Shown here piece after piece: positions 1 to 6,262 of a stretch of 10,665 nucleotides of DNA (its first letter is position 1; each line of letters opens with the position of its first letter). Source of the DNA: Pedosphaera sp. (GTDB lineage: Bacteria; Verrucomicrobiota; Verrucomicrobiae; Limisphaerales; Pedosphaeraceae); assembly GCA_028293265.1 (NCBI GenBank), contig JAQGPB010000273.1, positions 1-10,665 on the forward strand, given 5' to 3'. The notes under the pieces were generated by a model. That model ran no database searches. It was not told the origin of the DNA and saw only the letters and a list, made by a program, of their open reading frames with translations. The position numbers were made by a program, and so were the translations under genes.

Positions 1-2389
1 TTTCCGGCGATTCCTGCTTCACCGTCTTAGCCACTTCGCGCCCATCCAGGTAAGGCATCCCCAGATCCGAAATGACCACGTCGAACGGTTTGCCTTGCTT
101 GACCGCGTGACGGAACGCCTCCAACCCCGCTTGTCCGCCATCGGCGGCCTGCGCGCGGTGGCCTTCCTTTTCCAAAATTTCCTTCACCAGTTCGCGCAGC
201 AACGGCTCGTCATCAATGCACAGAATCTGCAAAGATTCCGTCGGGCCCGCGGACTTCTTGATGACGTTGGCATCCGCACGTTGCGCGAGCAGCGGGAAAA
301 TCAGGCGGACAGTCGTGCCATTGCCGAGCTCGCTTTCGACTTCGATTTTGCCCTGGTGCCGTTCCATCACGCCATAAACCATCGCCAGGCCGAGGCCGGT
401 GCCGCGCTGGCCCTTGGTGGAGTAAAAAGGTTCCAGGCAATGCTTGAGCGTCAATTCGCTCATGCCCGTGCCATTGTCAATCACCTCCAGCACGCCATGG
501 GTCGCCATGCTCTCGCCATTGTCGCCCACGCCGAGGTTCCGTGTGCGGGTGCGCAAAGTCAGCTTGCCGCCGCTCGGCAGCGCGTCCACCGCGTTCAAAA
601 TCAAGTTCGTCATGGCCTCGCGCACCTCGGCCTCAATGCCCGCCACCTGCGGCAGGTCCGGCGCAAAATCCGTCTGCATCTCGACCATGATGCCGCGGCC
701 CTGCGGAATGTCCCGCCAGCGCGGACGCGTCATGTCAATCACCTGCTCGGCCAGCAGATTGAGGCCGAGCGGAAAAAGAACTTCCTGCTTGTCGCGCTGG
801 CGGTAAAATTCGCGCATCCGCGCCACGATATGCGCCACATCCTCGCCCGCCGTGCGGATGTAATTCAAATGCTTGCGCGCGCCCGGGCTCAGGTTGGGCT
901 CGTATTCCAAAAGCAGTCCCGCAAAGCCCACCACCGGCGAGAGCGCGTTGTTGATGTCGTGCGCGATGCCGCTGGCCATCTGGCCGAGCGCCCGCAGCCG
1001 GTCCTGCTGCATCACCGCCTGCTGGCTTTGGCGCAGATTATTGTAGGCGTTTTCCAGTTCCGTGTGGAGCTTCGCCTGGTGCGCGGCGAGCGCCACATGC
1101 CTGCTCAGCATACGCAGAAATTCGCACTCGCCGCTGCTCAGGCTGTTGGCCGCCTGCCGCGCCACGATCAGAACGCCAAACAGTTTGCCCTCGACCATCA
1201 GCGGCACCGCCACCGCGCAACGCAGCCCCGCGGCAAAAAGTTTTTGCGCCAATGGCGGGGTGAGTTCGCCCGTGTCCGACCAATAGACCGTCTCGACCTG
1301 TTTGCAGCGGTCCAGGCCGCTCGGCTCGAAGGCCATCATTTCGCCGGGCTTCAACAGCGGCTGGCCGGCTGCGGTTGGATTTTTCTCCCGCAAGCCGGTG
1401 ACAATCAGCGCGTCTCCCTGCGGCCCGAGCAGAAAAACGCCGCCGAAATCCACCGGCAGATGTTCTTCCAACTGCCGCAGCACCACCTGCAAAATGCTGG
1501 AAAGGTCCTGCCGGTTCGAGATCACCTCGGTGATTTGGTTGAGCAGGCTGATGCGCGTGAGCTGCTGCTGCAAGGCTTCCTGCGCCCGTTGTCGCTCGCT
1601 TATTTCCGACTTGAGATCCTGGGTGCGTTCCTCCACGCGTTTTTCCAGCTCGTCATTCACCTCATGCAGGACTGCATCCCGCATTTGGATCTGCGCCAGC
1701 ATCTCGTTGAACACATCCACGAACTGGCCGAGTTCATCCTCGCTCTGTTTCACCGCGCGGACTGAATACGTCTTTTCCGCCGACACCGTCTTCGCCGTCT
1801 GGGCCAGGTGCGAAATCGGGTCGGAAATGATCCGCCGCAAACCGGAAGCGAGAAAGAAGGTGATCGACAATGAGGCCAGCATGAACAGCAGGATGATCCC
1901 GCCATATTGCAGCAGCCGGTCGTGCAGCTCGTTCAAATCCGATTCGAGATAAATCGTGCCGATGTTCTCCCCATCCTTGATGATGCGATGAAAGAGCTTC
2001 AGATGGTCGTTTTCAAACCAGGAGCCCTCGCCTTTTGGCGCTGCCGGCAGGCGCTGAGCCGGGATGCCGGCCGGATACGTGGCGAAAATCTTCCCGTTGT
2101 TGTTATAGATGCAAGCCGAGACAATGTGGGGTTTCGCGCTCAACGCGCCCAGGCTGTCGTAAGCATCCTCATTCTTGCCGTACAAAAGCGCCGCGTCATT
2201 CTGCGTCGCGATGAATTTTGCCAGGCTCGAAAGTTCCGTGCGCATCCGCAGGCGGAAAGTGACCAGTTCATACGTGACGAACGCCGCGGAAATCAGCAGC
2301 AAAGCCACCGTGCTGGACACCATGATGATCAGCGTCAGTTTACGGTTGATGGAACTGTGGCGGAGGCCGCGCATCGTGGTTGCTTTCAT
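1..2389 (-). CDS. Hybrid sensor histidine kinase (CHASE8-like sensor, HAMP, GAF, HisKA, HATPase, receiver), 3' end cut by the window edge
   Basis: Inner-membrane sensor kinase that should autophosphorylate on His and pass the phosphate to its own receiver. 796 residues are visible. In order: TM1 about 18-40; a periplasmic segment about 43-160 resembling CHASE8; TM2 about 163-183; HAMP about 184-236; a coiled coil to about 280; GAF about 285-440; HisKA with the H-box GIAHDINNALSP (phospho-acceptor His477, codon 959-961); HATPase with N-box NLILNAVDA, DNGTGMS and FYSTKGQRGTGLGLAMVYG; a receiver starting near 719 with IDDEP and phospho-acceptor Asp775 in SDLGMP. About the last 40 receiver residues lie outside the window. 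The ATG at 2389 directly follows the TAA of the YfiR-like gene (TAAATG), implying translational coupling. Seen: the motifs and order. Inferred: control by the adjacent YfiR-like protein. Any further output domain after the receiver cannot be seen. Confidence 0.93.
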   Translation of the reverse strand, partial: MKATTMRGLRHSSINRKLTLIIMVSSTVALLLISAAFVTYELVTFRLRMRTELSSLAKFIATQNDAALLYGKNEDAYDSLGALSAKPHIVSACIYNNNGKIFATYPAGIPAQRLPAAPKGEGSWFENDHLKLFHRIIKDGENIGTIYLESDLNELHDRLLQYGGIILLFMLASLSITFFLASGLRRIISDPISHLAQTAKTVSAEKTYSVRAVKQSEDELGQFVDVFNEMLAQIQMRDAVLHEVNDELEKRVEERTQDLKSEISERQRAQEALQQQLTRISLLNQITEVISNRQDLSSILQVVLRQLEEHLPVDFGGVFLLGPQGDALIVTGLREKNPTAAGQPLLKPGEMMAFEPSGLDRCKQVETVYWSDTGELTPPLAQKLFAAGLRCAVAVPLMVEGKLFGVLIVARQAANSLSSGECEFLRMLSRHVALAAHQAKLHTELENAYNNLRQSQQAVMQQDRLRALGQMASGIAHDINNALSPVVGFAGLLLEYEPNLSPGARKHLNYIRTAGEDVAHIVARMREFYRQRDKQEVLFPLGLNLLAEQVIDMTRPRWRDIPQGRGIMVEMQTDFAPDLPQVAGIEAEVREAMTNLILNAVDALPSGGKLTLRTRTRNLGVGDNGESMATHGVLEVIDNGTGMSELTLKHCLEPFYSTKGQRGTGLGLAMVYGVMERHQGKIEVESELGNGTTVRLIFPLLAQRADANVIKKSAGPTESLQILCIDDEPLLRELVKEILEKEGHRAQAADGGQAGLEAFRHAVKQGKPFDVVISDLGMPYLDGREVAKTVKQESPE

Positions 2390-2947
2390 TTATTTGTCCC
2401 CGCCTTTCTTTCGCGCCAGATTCAGCAGCTTGGAACTGATGGTCAATCCCGCCTGGGTCGCCGCCGCATCGTTGATCTCGAAACGGACCTTCGTTCCCTC
2501 CATCACGAAATTGATCATGCCGCCGGCCTCGGTGAAACGGTCGGTTTCACTGACGGTAAGGATGCTCGCCTGCTTGAGTGCGGCCACGGTTTCAGCCAGG
2601 TTGCGTTTGGGTTTTTGGCAAAGAAAAACAACTTGGCAAAACCTCATCTCCGCGGGCGACGTCACCGGACGGAGATTGAGCGGGTGGCCGTTGATGGTCT
2701 TGTCCTTGACCGCCAGCGCGAGGGCGGAACCGAATGGATCCTCGCCCACAATGCCGATGGTGATGGGCGAGTTGGATTCAGCAAACGCACTCTCCGGCCA
2801 TTTGACAAATTTTGCGAAATTATAAAGAAACGCCGCCTTGACCTGGTACTCCGACGGCCCTGCTTCGTCCGCCCGGGCGCATAGGCCCGCCATCAGCGTT
2901 CCGTAAAGAAAGCTGAGCAATACGACTTTTGCCACTGTTTGTTTCAT
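2390..2947 (-). CDS. YfiR family periplasmic protein (DUF4154)
   Basis: A 185-residue secreted protein. Residues 1-26 form a signal peptide (basic start, hydrophobic core, cleavage predicted after ALA-type site A24-R25-A26). The mature part opens with the family hallmark EYQVKAAFLYNFAKFVKWP (residues 33-51), followed by ITIGIVGEDPFG (62-73) and a C-terminal FTEAGGMINFV stretch, all typical of the YfiR/DUF4154 family. In Pseudomonas, YfiR binds the periplasmic CHASE8 domain of the diguanylate cyclase YfiN and represses it. Here the gene abuts a CHASE8-like kinase, so the same kind of contact is likely. Cys104 and Cys110 are the only cysteines in the mature protein and could form a disulfide. 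It sits 69 bases after the receptor gene with no obvious terminator between, consistent with one operon. No strong ribosome binding site is visible. Confidence 0.93.
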   Translation of the reverse strand: MKQTVAKVVLLSFLYGTLMAGLCARADEAGPSEYQVKAAFLYNFAKFVKWPESAFAESNSPITIGIVGEDPFGSALALAVKDKTINGHPLNLRPVTSPAEMRFCQVVFLCQKPKRNLAETVAALKQASILTVSETDRFTEAGGMINFVMEGTKVRFEINDAAATQAGLTISSKLLNLARKKGGDK

Positions 2948-3016
2948 CTAATCTTTTAACGCGCCACGCATCGCCGGAGGATTCCGAGTTCCGCTCTGCG
3001 GTGAGCGCCGTGTCCA

Positions 3017-5071
3017 TTAAAAATGCCAGGTCACCTTTGCGTAACCTCCGGGGCGGATCTCCGTCCGCTGGGTGCCGATGAAAGTGGGAGCGAACTCCGC
3101 GTGATGCGCGCTCCCGAGATTTTGCCCCACGATGGCCAGTTCCAAATTCTTGATTGGCCGCCAGCCGAGCCTCACATCCAGCGCCACATAACTGCTGATG
3201 CCCAGGGCTGGCAGGCGGTCCACATACCGCACCGTCCAATCGAAAGAAACATTACGCGGCAAATCCATGCTGGAACGCAGGCTGGCCTGCTGCTGCGGGC
3301 TTTGCCCGACGTCGGTGTTGAGCATGATCGGGTCCGGCCCCTCCAGATGCATTTTGAGCAGGCTGTAGGTCGGTTGCAAACGCCAGCCCTTCACCACCTC
3401 CCAGGTCGGCGACAGTTCGAACCCATAAGTTTCGCCATGCAACTGGCTGTCCAGATGGAACGGTATGAACGGCGGCGAAGGGGTCACGGGCGGTTGCGTG
3501 GGTGAAGGCCCCAACGCATCGCTTTGCAGATGATCGTAAAAATTGTAGAACGCCGTCACATCAAACGACAGTTGTTTGCATGGCTCGACCCGGTAACCAA
3601 GCTGGTAAGCCAGCAGTTCCTCCGAGCGGATGTTCTGGTTCCCGTAAAGCGTCACGGGCAATGCGGGAGTGCCGGGCCCCAGCGTGCCCGGGGCAACGAG
3701 CTGGTTGAGCTGGAGAAATTCATCCGCCTCCGAAGGCGTGCGCACCGCGCGCGAAACCGCCGCCCAGACCGTATGATGCTCGGCCGGGGTCCACAGCAGC
3801 CGCCCGTCCGGCTGGAATTCAAACCCGGTGTAATTATTGTGCTCCAGCCGCGCGCCCACAGTGAGTTGCAGCCGGTCGGGGACCAGCGTCATTTCATCCT
3901 GCGCGAATACATTGAACAACTTTGTGCTCGGATCGTCGGGATTGAACGAAACCGTCGGCGTGTTTCCAATCTTGTCCAGGCTCAGGCGATAACCCAGCCC
4001 CCACACAAAATCATTGCGATGCTCGCCGCCCAGCGTGAAATGATGCTGCAGATCAATGTCGAACGTATCCAGGTCCTCGTTGAAGATCGTCGTTCTCCGG
4101 TCGGAGCGGTCATAATACGTTTGCAGCGTCAAATCATTGGCATCGGCAAATGAGTGCGACCACCGCCCCAAAATGTTTCCCCCGCCGACCCGTTCCGTGT
4201 CCACCGTCGGCAGTACCGCCAGTGGCGCAAAACTGAACGCTCCGTAAATTTCCTCCATGCGTCCGCCATAGACATCCCCCTGCAAAGTCACCAGGTCGCC
4301 CCCTTTTTTGCGCGTGTCCCAGTCAATCCGGAACCCGCCCTGGCCCAGCCGCCACGCATCGTGCGCATTGCCCCCGTTCACCGCGAACATGCTGCCCCGG
4401 TCGAAATATTGCCCGTCCACCCGGTAATAGACGTCTTCCGCCAGTTGGCCGCCGTAACGTAGCGCCGCGGAATCCTGCTCGTAATTCCCCCCGCTGGCCG
4501 TTGCCAGAAAACCCTGCGTCTCCGCCGCGCTCTTCGTGATGATGCTGATGACGCCGTTGACCGCGTTCGCGCCCCACAGGCTGGCCCCCGGCCCGCGGAT
4601 GACTTCAATCCGGTCAATGTCCTCCAACAGCGGGTTCTGCACATCCCAGAACACGCCGGAAAAAAGCGGCGTATAAAGGCTGCGCCCGTCCTGCAGGACC
4701 AGCAGCTTGTTTGCGAACACATCATTGAACCCGCGCGCGCTCACCGCCCATTGCTGCGAATCCACCTGCGCCACATCCAGCCCCGGCACCAGCCGCAACG
4801 CCTCCGGTATGCTCGTCGCCCCCGAACGCCGGATGTCATCCTGCGTCAGCACCGAAATCGCCGCCGGCGATTTGGAAAGCTTCTCGGACTTCTTCGAAAC
4901 CGACGTCACATCCTGGTTCAGCAAGTCGTCAATGGACATGCTCGTCAGCCGGTCCATCTCATTCGTCTGCGCATCCGCCGCCCGGCCCGCTGTGTTGGCG
5001 ATAAACCATGCAAATGCCAGCAGCAAGGCTCGCAACCCGATACGGGCGGTTTTCATTTGCAAGTTCTTCAT
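3017..5071 (-). CDS. TonB-dependent outer-membrane receptor
   Basis: A 684-residue outer-membrane beta-barrel that imports or senses a ligand using TonB energy. The signal peptide spans about residues 1-32 (TAGRA-ADA cleavage region). A possible TonB box lies at DVTSVSKK (54-61). The plug domain covers about 65-180 with the family signatures SPAAISVLTQDDIRRSGA, PEALRLVPG, LLVLQDGRSLYTPLFSGVF and IDRIEVIRGPGASLWGANAV. The rest is a barrel ending in Phe (KVTWHF), as expected for BAM-inserted proteins. There is no N-terminal STN signalling domain, so direct anti-sigma signalling of the FecA type is unlikely. I chose the ATG at 5071; a second in-frame ATG at 5056 is possible. The open frame extends to 5293, but that extension precedes the signal peptide and lies in a probable leader RNA. 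The substrate cannot be read from the sequence. It is the first gene of an operon with the YfiR-like protein and the kinase. Confidence 0.92.
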   Translation of the reverse strand: MKNLQMKTARIGLRALLLAFAWFIANTAGRAADAQTNEMDRLTSMSIDDLLNQDVTSVSKKSEKLSKSPAAISVLTQDDIRRSGATSIPEALRLVPGLDVAQVDSQQWAVSARGFNDVFANKLLVLQDGRSLYTPLFSGVFWDVQNPLLEDIDRIEVIRGPGASLWGANAVNGVISIITKSAAETQGFLATASGGNYEQDSAALRYGGQLAEDVYYRVDGQYFDRGSMFAVNGGNAHDAWRLGQGGFRIDWDTRKKGGDLVTLQGDVYGGRMEEIYGAFSFAPLAVLPTVDTERVGGGNILGRWSHSFADANDLTLQTYYDRSDRRTTIFNEDLDTFDIDLQHHFTLGGEHRNDFVWGLGYRLSLDKIGNTPTVSFNPDDPSTKLFNVFAQDEMTLVPDRLQLTVGARLEHNNYTGFEFQPDGRLLWTPAEHHTVWAAVSRAVRTPSEADEFLQLNQLVAPGTLGPGTPALPVTLYGNQNIRSEELLAYQLGYRVEPCKQLSFDVTAFYNFYDHLQSDALGPSPTQPPVTPSPPFIPFHLDSQLHGETYGFELSPTWEVVKGWRLQPTYSLLKMHLEGPDPIMLNTDVGQSPQQQASLRSSMDLPRNVSFDWTVRYVDRLPALGISSYVALDVRLGWRPIKNLELAIVGQNLGSAHHAEFAPTFIGTQRTEIRPGGYAKVTWHF

Positions 5072-5100
5072 ATAATTCACGTACAGGCTGGCATTCAGCA

Positions 5101-5221
5101 GGTTACATGCCCGTGCGTGTAGTGTTTTTAGCCATCGCGTGCGCTGGACGCGGCTTTTTGACCGGGTCAAACGACGGCTGTTTTTTGGCGGGCTGACCGG
5201 CTTGAATTGAGGCAAGTAACC
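5101..5221 (-). promoter_or_regulatory. Candidate structured 5' leader RNA of the receptor operon
   Basis: On the minus strand an 11-base arm GGTTACTTGCC (5211-5221) can pair, with one mismatch, with GGCATGTAACC (5101-5111). This closes a domain holding two hairpins. Hairpin A (5161-5201) pairs GCCGGTCA with TGACCCGGT around one bulged C. Hairpin B (5130-5155) pairs AGCC-GCGT with ACGC-GAT-GGCT around a 7-base loop. A-rich single strands join them. The unit ends 29 bases before the receptor start. It matches no riboswitch class I recognise. GC-rich DNA yields hairpins by chance, so this is only a candidate. Confidence 0.35.
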
Positions 5222-5295
5222 GGCTCCGCATGCAGATTTTGCCGTGATTGTCCCGGCATGAGACAAACCTGTCCCACCGCCATCGCCGCCCAAAT

Positions 5296-5324
5296 TTTAT
5301 TGCCCGCCTTTCCTCGTGTCCCAA
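5296..5324 (-). promoter_or_regulatory. Candidate sigma70-type promoter for the receptor operon
   Basis: Minus strand: TTGGGA (5319-5324, 4 of 6 to the -35 consensus), a 17-base spacer, then AATAAA (5296-5301, 4 of 6 to the -10 consensus). It would give a 5' leader of roughly 215 bases that includes the structured segment 5101-5221. The match is modest. Confidence 0.25.
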
Positions 5325-5359
5325 ACAAAGACGAACACAGCCACTTCTTCAACGCCCCG

Positions 5360-5391
5360 CTCCATTCCTATAACTCCCATTCCTCCCATTC
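5360..5391. repeat. Short tandem repeat, 9-bp unit CTCCCATTC
   Basis: CTCCCATTC occurs twice in exact tandem (5374-5382, 5383-5391). A shortened copy CTCCATTC lies just upstream at 5360-5367. Non-coding; role unknown. Confidence 0.7.
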
Positions 5392-5470
5392 CTCATGCTG
5401 ATTCGCAATGAAAGCCGGCACATGCACGTAGCCTGAGCCCCGTGGCGCGCCTTTCTTCTCTCTCGCCCCA

Positions 5471-5563
5471 TTCGATGTTGGCTACTGGCTATTGGTTATT
5501 GGCTACTGGCTATTGGCTGTTGGCTGTTGGCTGTTGGCTGTTGGCTGTTGGCTATTCGATGTT
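5471..5563. repeat. Heptanucleotide tandem array (GCTGTTG / GCTATTG) bounded by 9-bp direct repeats
   Basis: Ten uninterrupted 7-base units run from 5481 to 5550: GCTACTG, GCTATTG, GTTATTG, GCTACTG, GCTATTG, then five identical GCTGTTG. A degenerate unit GCTATTC follows. The 9-mer TTCGATGTT occurs at 5471-5479 and again at 5555-5563, exactly 84 bases (12 x 7) apart, so the flanks are in register with the array. The homogeneous run of five units looks like recent slippage expansion. The open frame through it (repeating Trp-Leu-Leu-Ala-Val-Gly-Cys) is an artefact of 7-base units read in triplets. Confidence 0.9.
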
Positions 5564-5578
5564 TTCCAAATCCCCCCA

Positions 5579-5677
5579 GGGCTGAAAGCCCGCCATATTA
5601 CAGCCTGGGCAGAAGCGAGCACCGCGAGCGCAGGCCCAGGTATCCAGCCACCATCCATTCAAGGCCGGAAGGGCCGG
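5579..5677. repeat. Cluster of small GC-rich inverted repeats, possible dispersed intergenic element
   Basis: Three hairpins or repeats lie side by side: GGGCT-GAA-AGCCC (5579-5591); CCTGGGC (5604-5610) with GCCCAGG (5634-5640); and GGCCGG twice, at 5663-5668 and 5672-5677, each with a GGCC palindrome. Closely packed GC-rich palindromes in non-coding DNA resemble dispersed intergenic repeat families. Copies elsewhere in the genome cannot be seen from here. Confidence 0.4.
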
Positions 5678-5717
5678 TACATCTTGCCTGGTTGGGCGAA
5701 CCTTGGCCAAATGATCA

Positions 5718-5805
5718 GACCCCAGTGCAGAAAAACGACCCTTTTGGCGTGTAGGGAAAAAAGATTTTTTCAGGGGTCAAAAAGTGCGTGTTTTTCTGAA
5801 AGCAC
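5718..5805. repeat. Imperfect long inverted repeat around an A/T-rich centre
   Basis: A perfect 9-bp inverted repeat pairs CAGAAAAAC (5728-5736) with GTTTTTCTG (5790-5798). Inside it GACCC (5737-5741) faces GGGTC (5774-5778). The centre carries AAAAAA-GA-TTTTTT (5757-5770). Outside, GTGC (5725-5728) faces GCAC (5802-5805), and GACCCC (5718-5723) offers an alternative partner to GGGGTC (5773-5778). The nested arms are interrupted, so this could be a decayed miniature mobile element or a structured transcript. No flanking target duplication was found. Confidence 0.45.
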
Positions 5806-5875
5806 GGATGGCCTGTAAACATTGCCCGCAACCGCCTTTTTTTCACAAAGATTCATCAAAGTAAAAAAACGTGTC

Positions 5876-5892
5876 AAACCTACCGTAGGTTT
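5876..5892. promoter_or_regulatory. 17-bp hyphenated palindrome, operator-like
   Basis: AAACCTAC (5876-5883), one central C, then GTAGGTTT (5885-5892): two perfect 8-base arms. A single-base centre cannot form an RNA loop without opening pairs, so binding by a dimeric DNA-binding protein is the more natural reading. It lies about 370 bases upstream of the NADH dehydrogenase start, with no gene between. The regulator is unknown. Confidence 0.4.
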
Positions 5893-5990
5893 CATTTTCC
5901 AGTATCCGCTCTGGTAAAGTGGGTTCCATGAAGGCTCAATATGGAGCAAGGCAGAGTAAAGGCCGCGGGCCTGACGGGAGTGCCGTGGCG

Positions 5991-6005
5991 CGGGCGTCCC
6001 GCCCG
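5991..6005. repeat. GC-rich hairpin, possible dispersed repeat core
   Basis: CGGGCG (5991-5996), loop TCC, CGCCCG (6000-6005): a perfect 6-bp stem inside a GC-rich stretch (5961-6015) that directly precedes a heptamer array. I recall similar GGCGCGGGCGTCCCGCCC-like cores recurring between genes in Verrucomicrobiota and Planctomycetota, but copy number is not testable here. Confidence 0.4.
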
Positions 6006-6013
6006 TCGCCCGG

Positions 6014-6041
6014 CCCTCAACCCTCAACGCTCAACCCTCCA
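6014..6041. repeat. Heptanucleotide array CCCTCAA, four units
   Basis: Four consecutive 7-base units: CCCTCAA (6014-6020), CCCTCAA (6021-6027), CGCTCAA (6028-6034), CCCTCCA (6035-6041). It has the same unit length as the array at 5481-5550 but an unrelated sequence. Non-coding. Confidence 0.75.
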
Positions 6042-6154
6042 CCGCATCGGCGCGGAGTTTCTCACCAAATCAGCCCAAATCTCACCCAATGCCACCCCAA
6101 ACCCCGCAATGGCCAGCCTTTCCCATGCGCTCCACCGCCGCCCATTCGTCCCAT

Positions 6155-6230
6155 CACTCCAACACTCCATCACTCTCATCCCACCGGACGCTTGGTTATT
6201 CTCTGGTGCTTGGAGCTTGGACGCTTGGAG
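6155..6230. repeat. Two further short arrays: CACTCCA and GCTTGGA units
   Basis: CACTCCA occurs at 6155-6161 and 6163-6169, followed by CACTCTC at 6171-6177, on an 8-base period. GCTTGGT starts at 6190; GCTTGGA is at 6208-6214, 6215-6221 and 6223-6229. The second set ends about 30 bases before the NADH dehydrogenase start, so it probably lies in that gene's promoter or leader. Confidence 0.65.
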
Positions 6231-6232
6231 CT

Positions 6233-6256
6233 TTTCCCCCTGCTTTCCCGGGGAAA
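6233..6256 (+). promoter_or_regulatory. Hairpin overlapping the possible ribosome binding site of ndh
   Basis: TTTCCCC (6233-6239) can pair with GGGGAAA (6250-6256), a 7-bp stem with a 10-base loop. It ends 6 bases before the ATG at 6263. The GGGGAA arm is the only purine-rich ribosome-binding-like sequence before that start, so folding would hide it. Whether this matters in the cell is inference. Confidence 0.3.
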
Positions 6257-6262
6257 CCGCCA

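Noticed and set aside
95..1765. 556-codon open frame on the plus strand
   Set aside because: Antisense shadow of the histidine kinase. Its His/Arg/Gln-rich translation has no domain signal, while the minus strand reads HisKA, HATPase and receiver motifs.
1907..2884. 325-codon open frame on the plus strand
   Set aside because: Antisense to the kinase N-terminus and the YfiR-like gene; no recognisable protein features.
5070..5075. TATAAT on the plus strand at the receptor start
   Set aside because: It has no matching -35 element and would drive transcription away from any plus-strand gene for over 1 kb; treated as chance.
5211..5226. GAGCCGGTTACTTGCC on the minus strand, similar to the 3' end of cobalamin riboswitches
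   Set aside because: The conserved B12-box and core segments expected just upstream are absent, so a cobalamin riboswitch call is not supported.
5072..5293. N-terminal extension of the TonB receptor (74 extra residues)
   Set aside because: The extension precedes a good signal peptide and lies over a probable non-coding leader; receptors of this family begin at the signal peptide.
5492..5818. 108-codon plus-strand frame with repeating Trp-Leu-Leu-Ala-Val-Gly-Cys
   Set aside because: It is the heptamer array read in triplets, continuing into palindromic non-coding DNA.
5770..6027. 85-codon minus-strand frame
   Set aside because: It lies over palindromes and a GC-rich hairpin, with no recognisable protein features or ribosome binding site.
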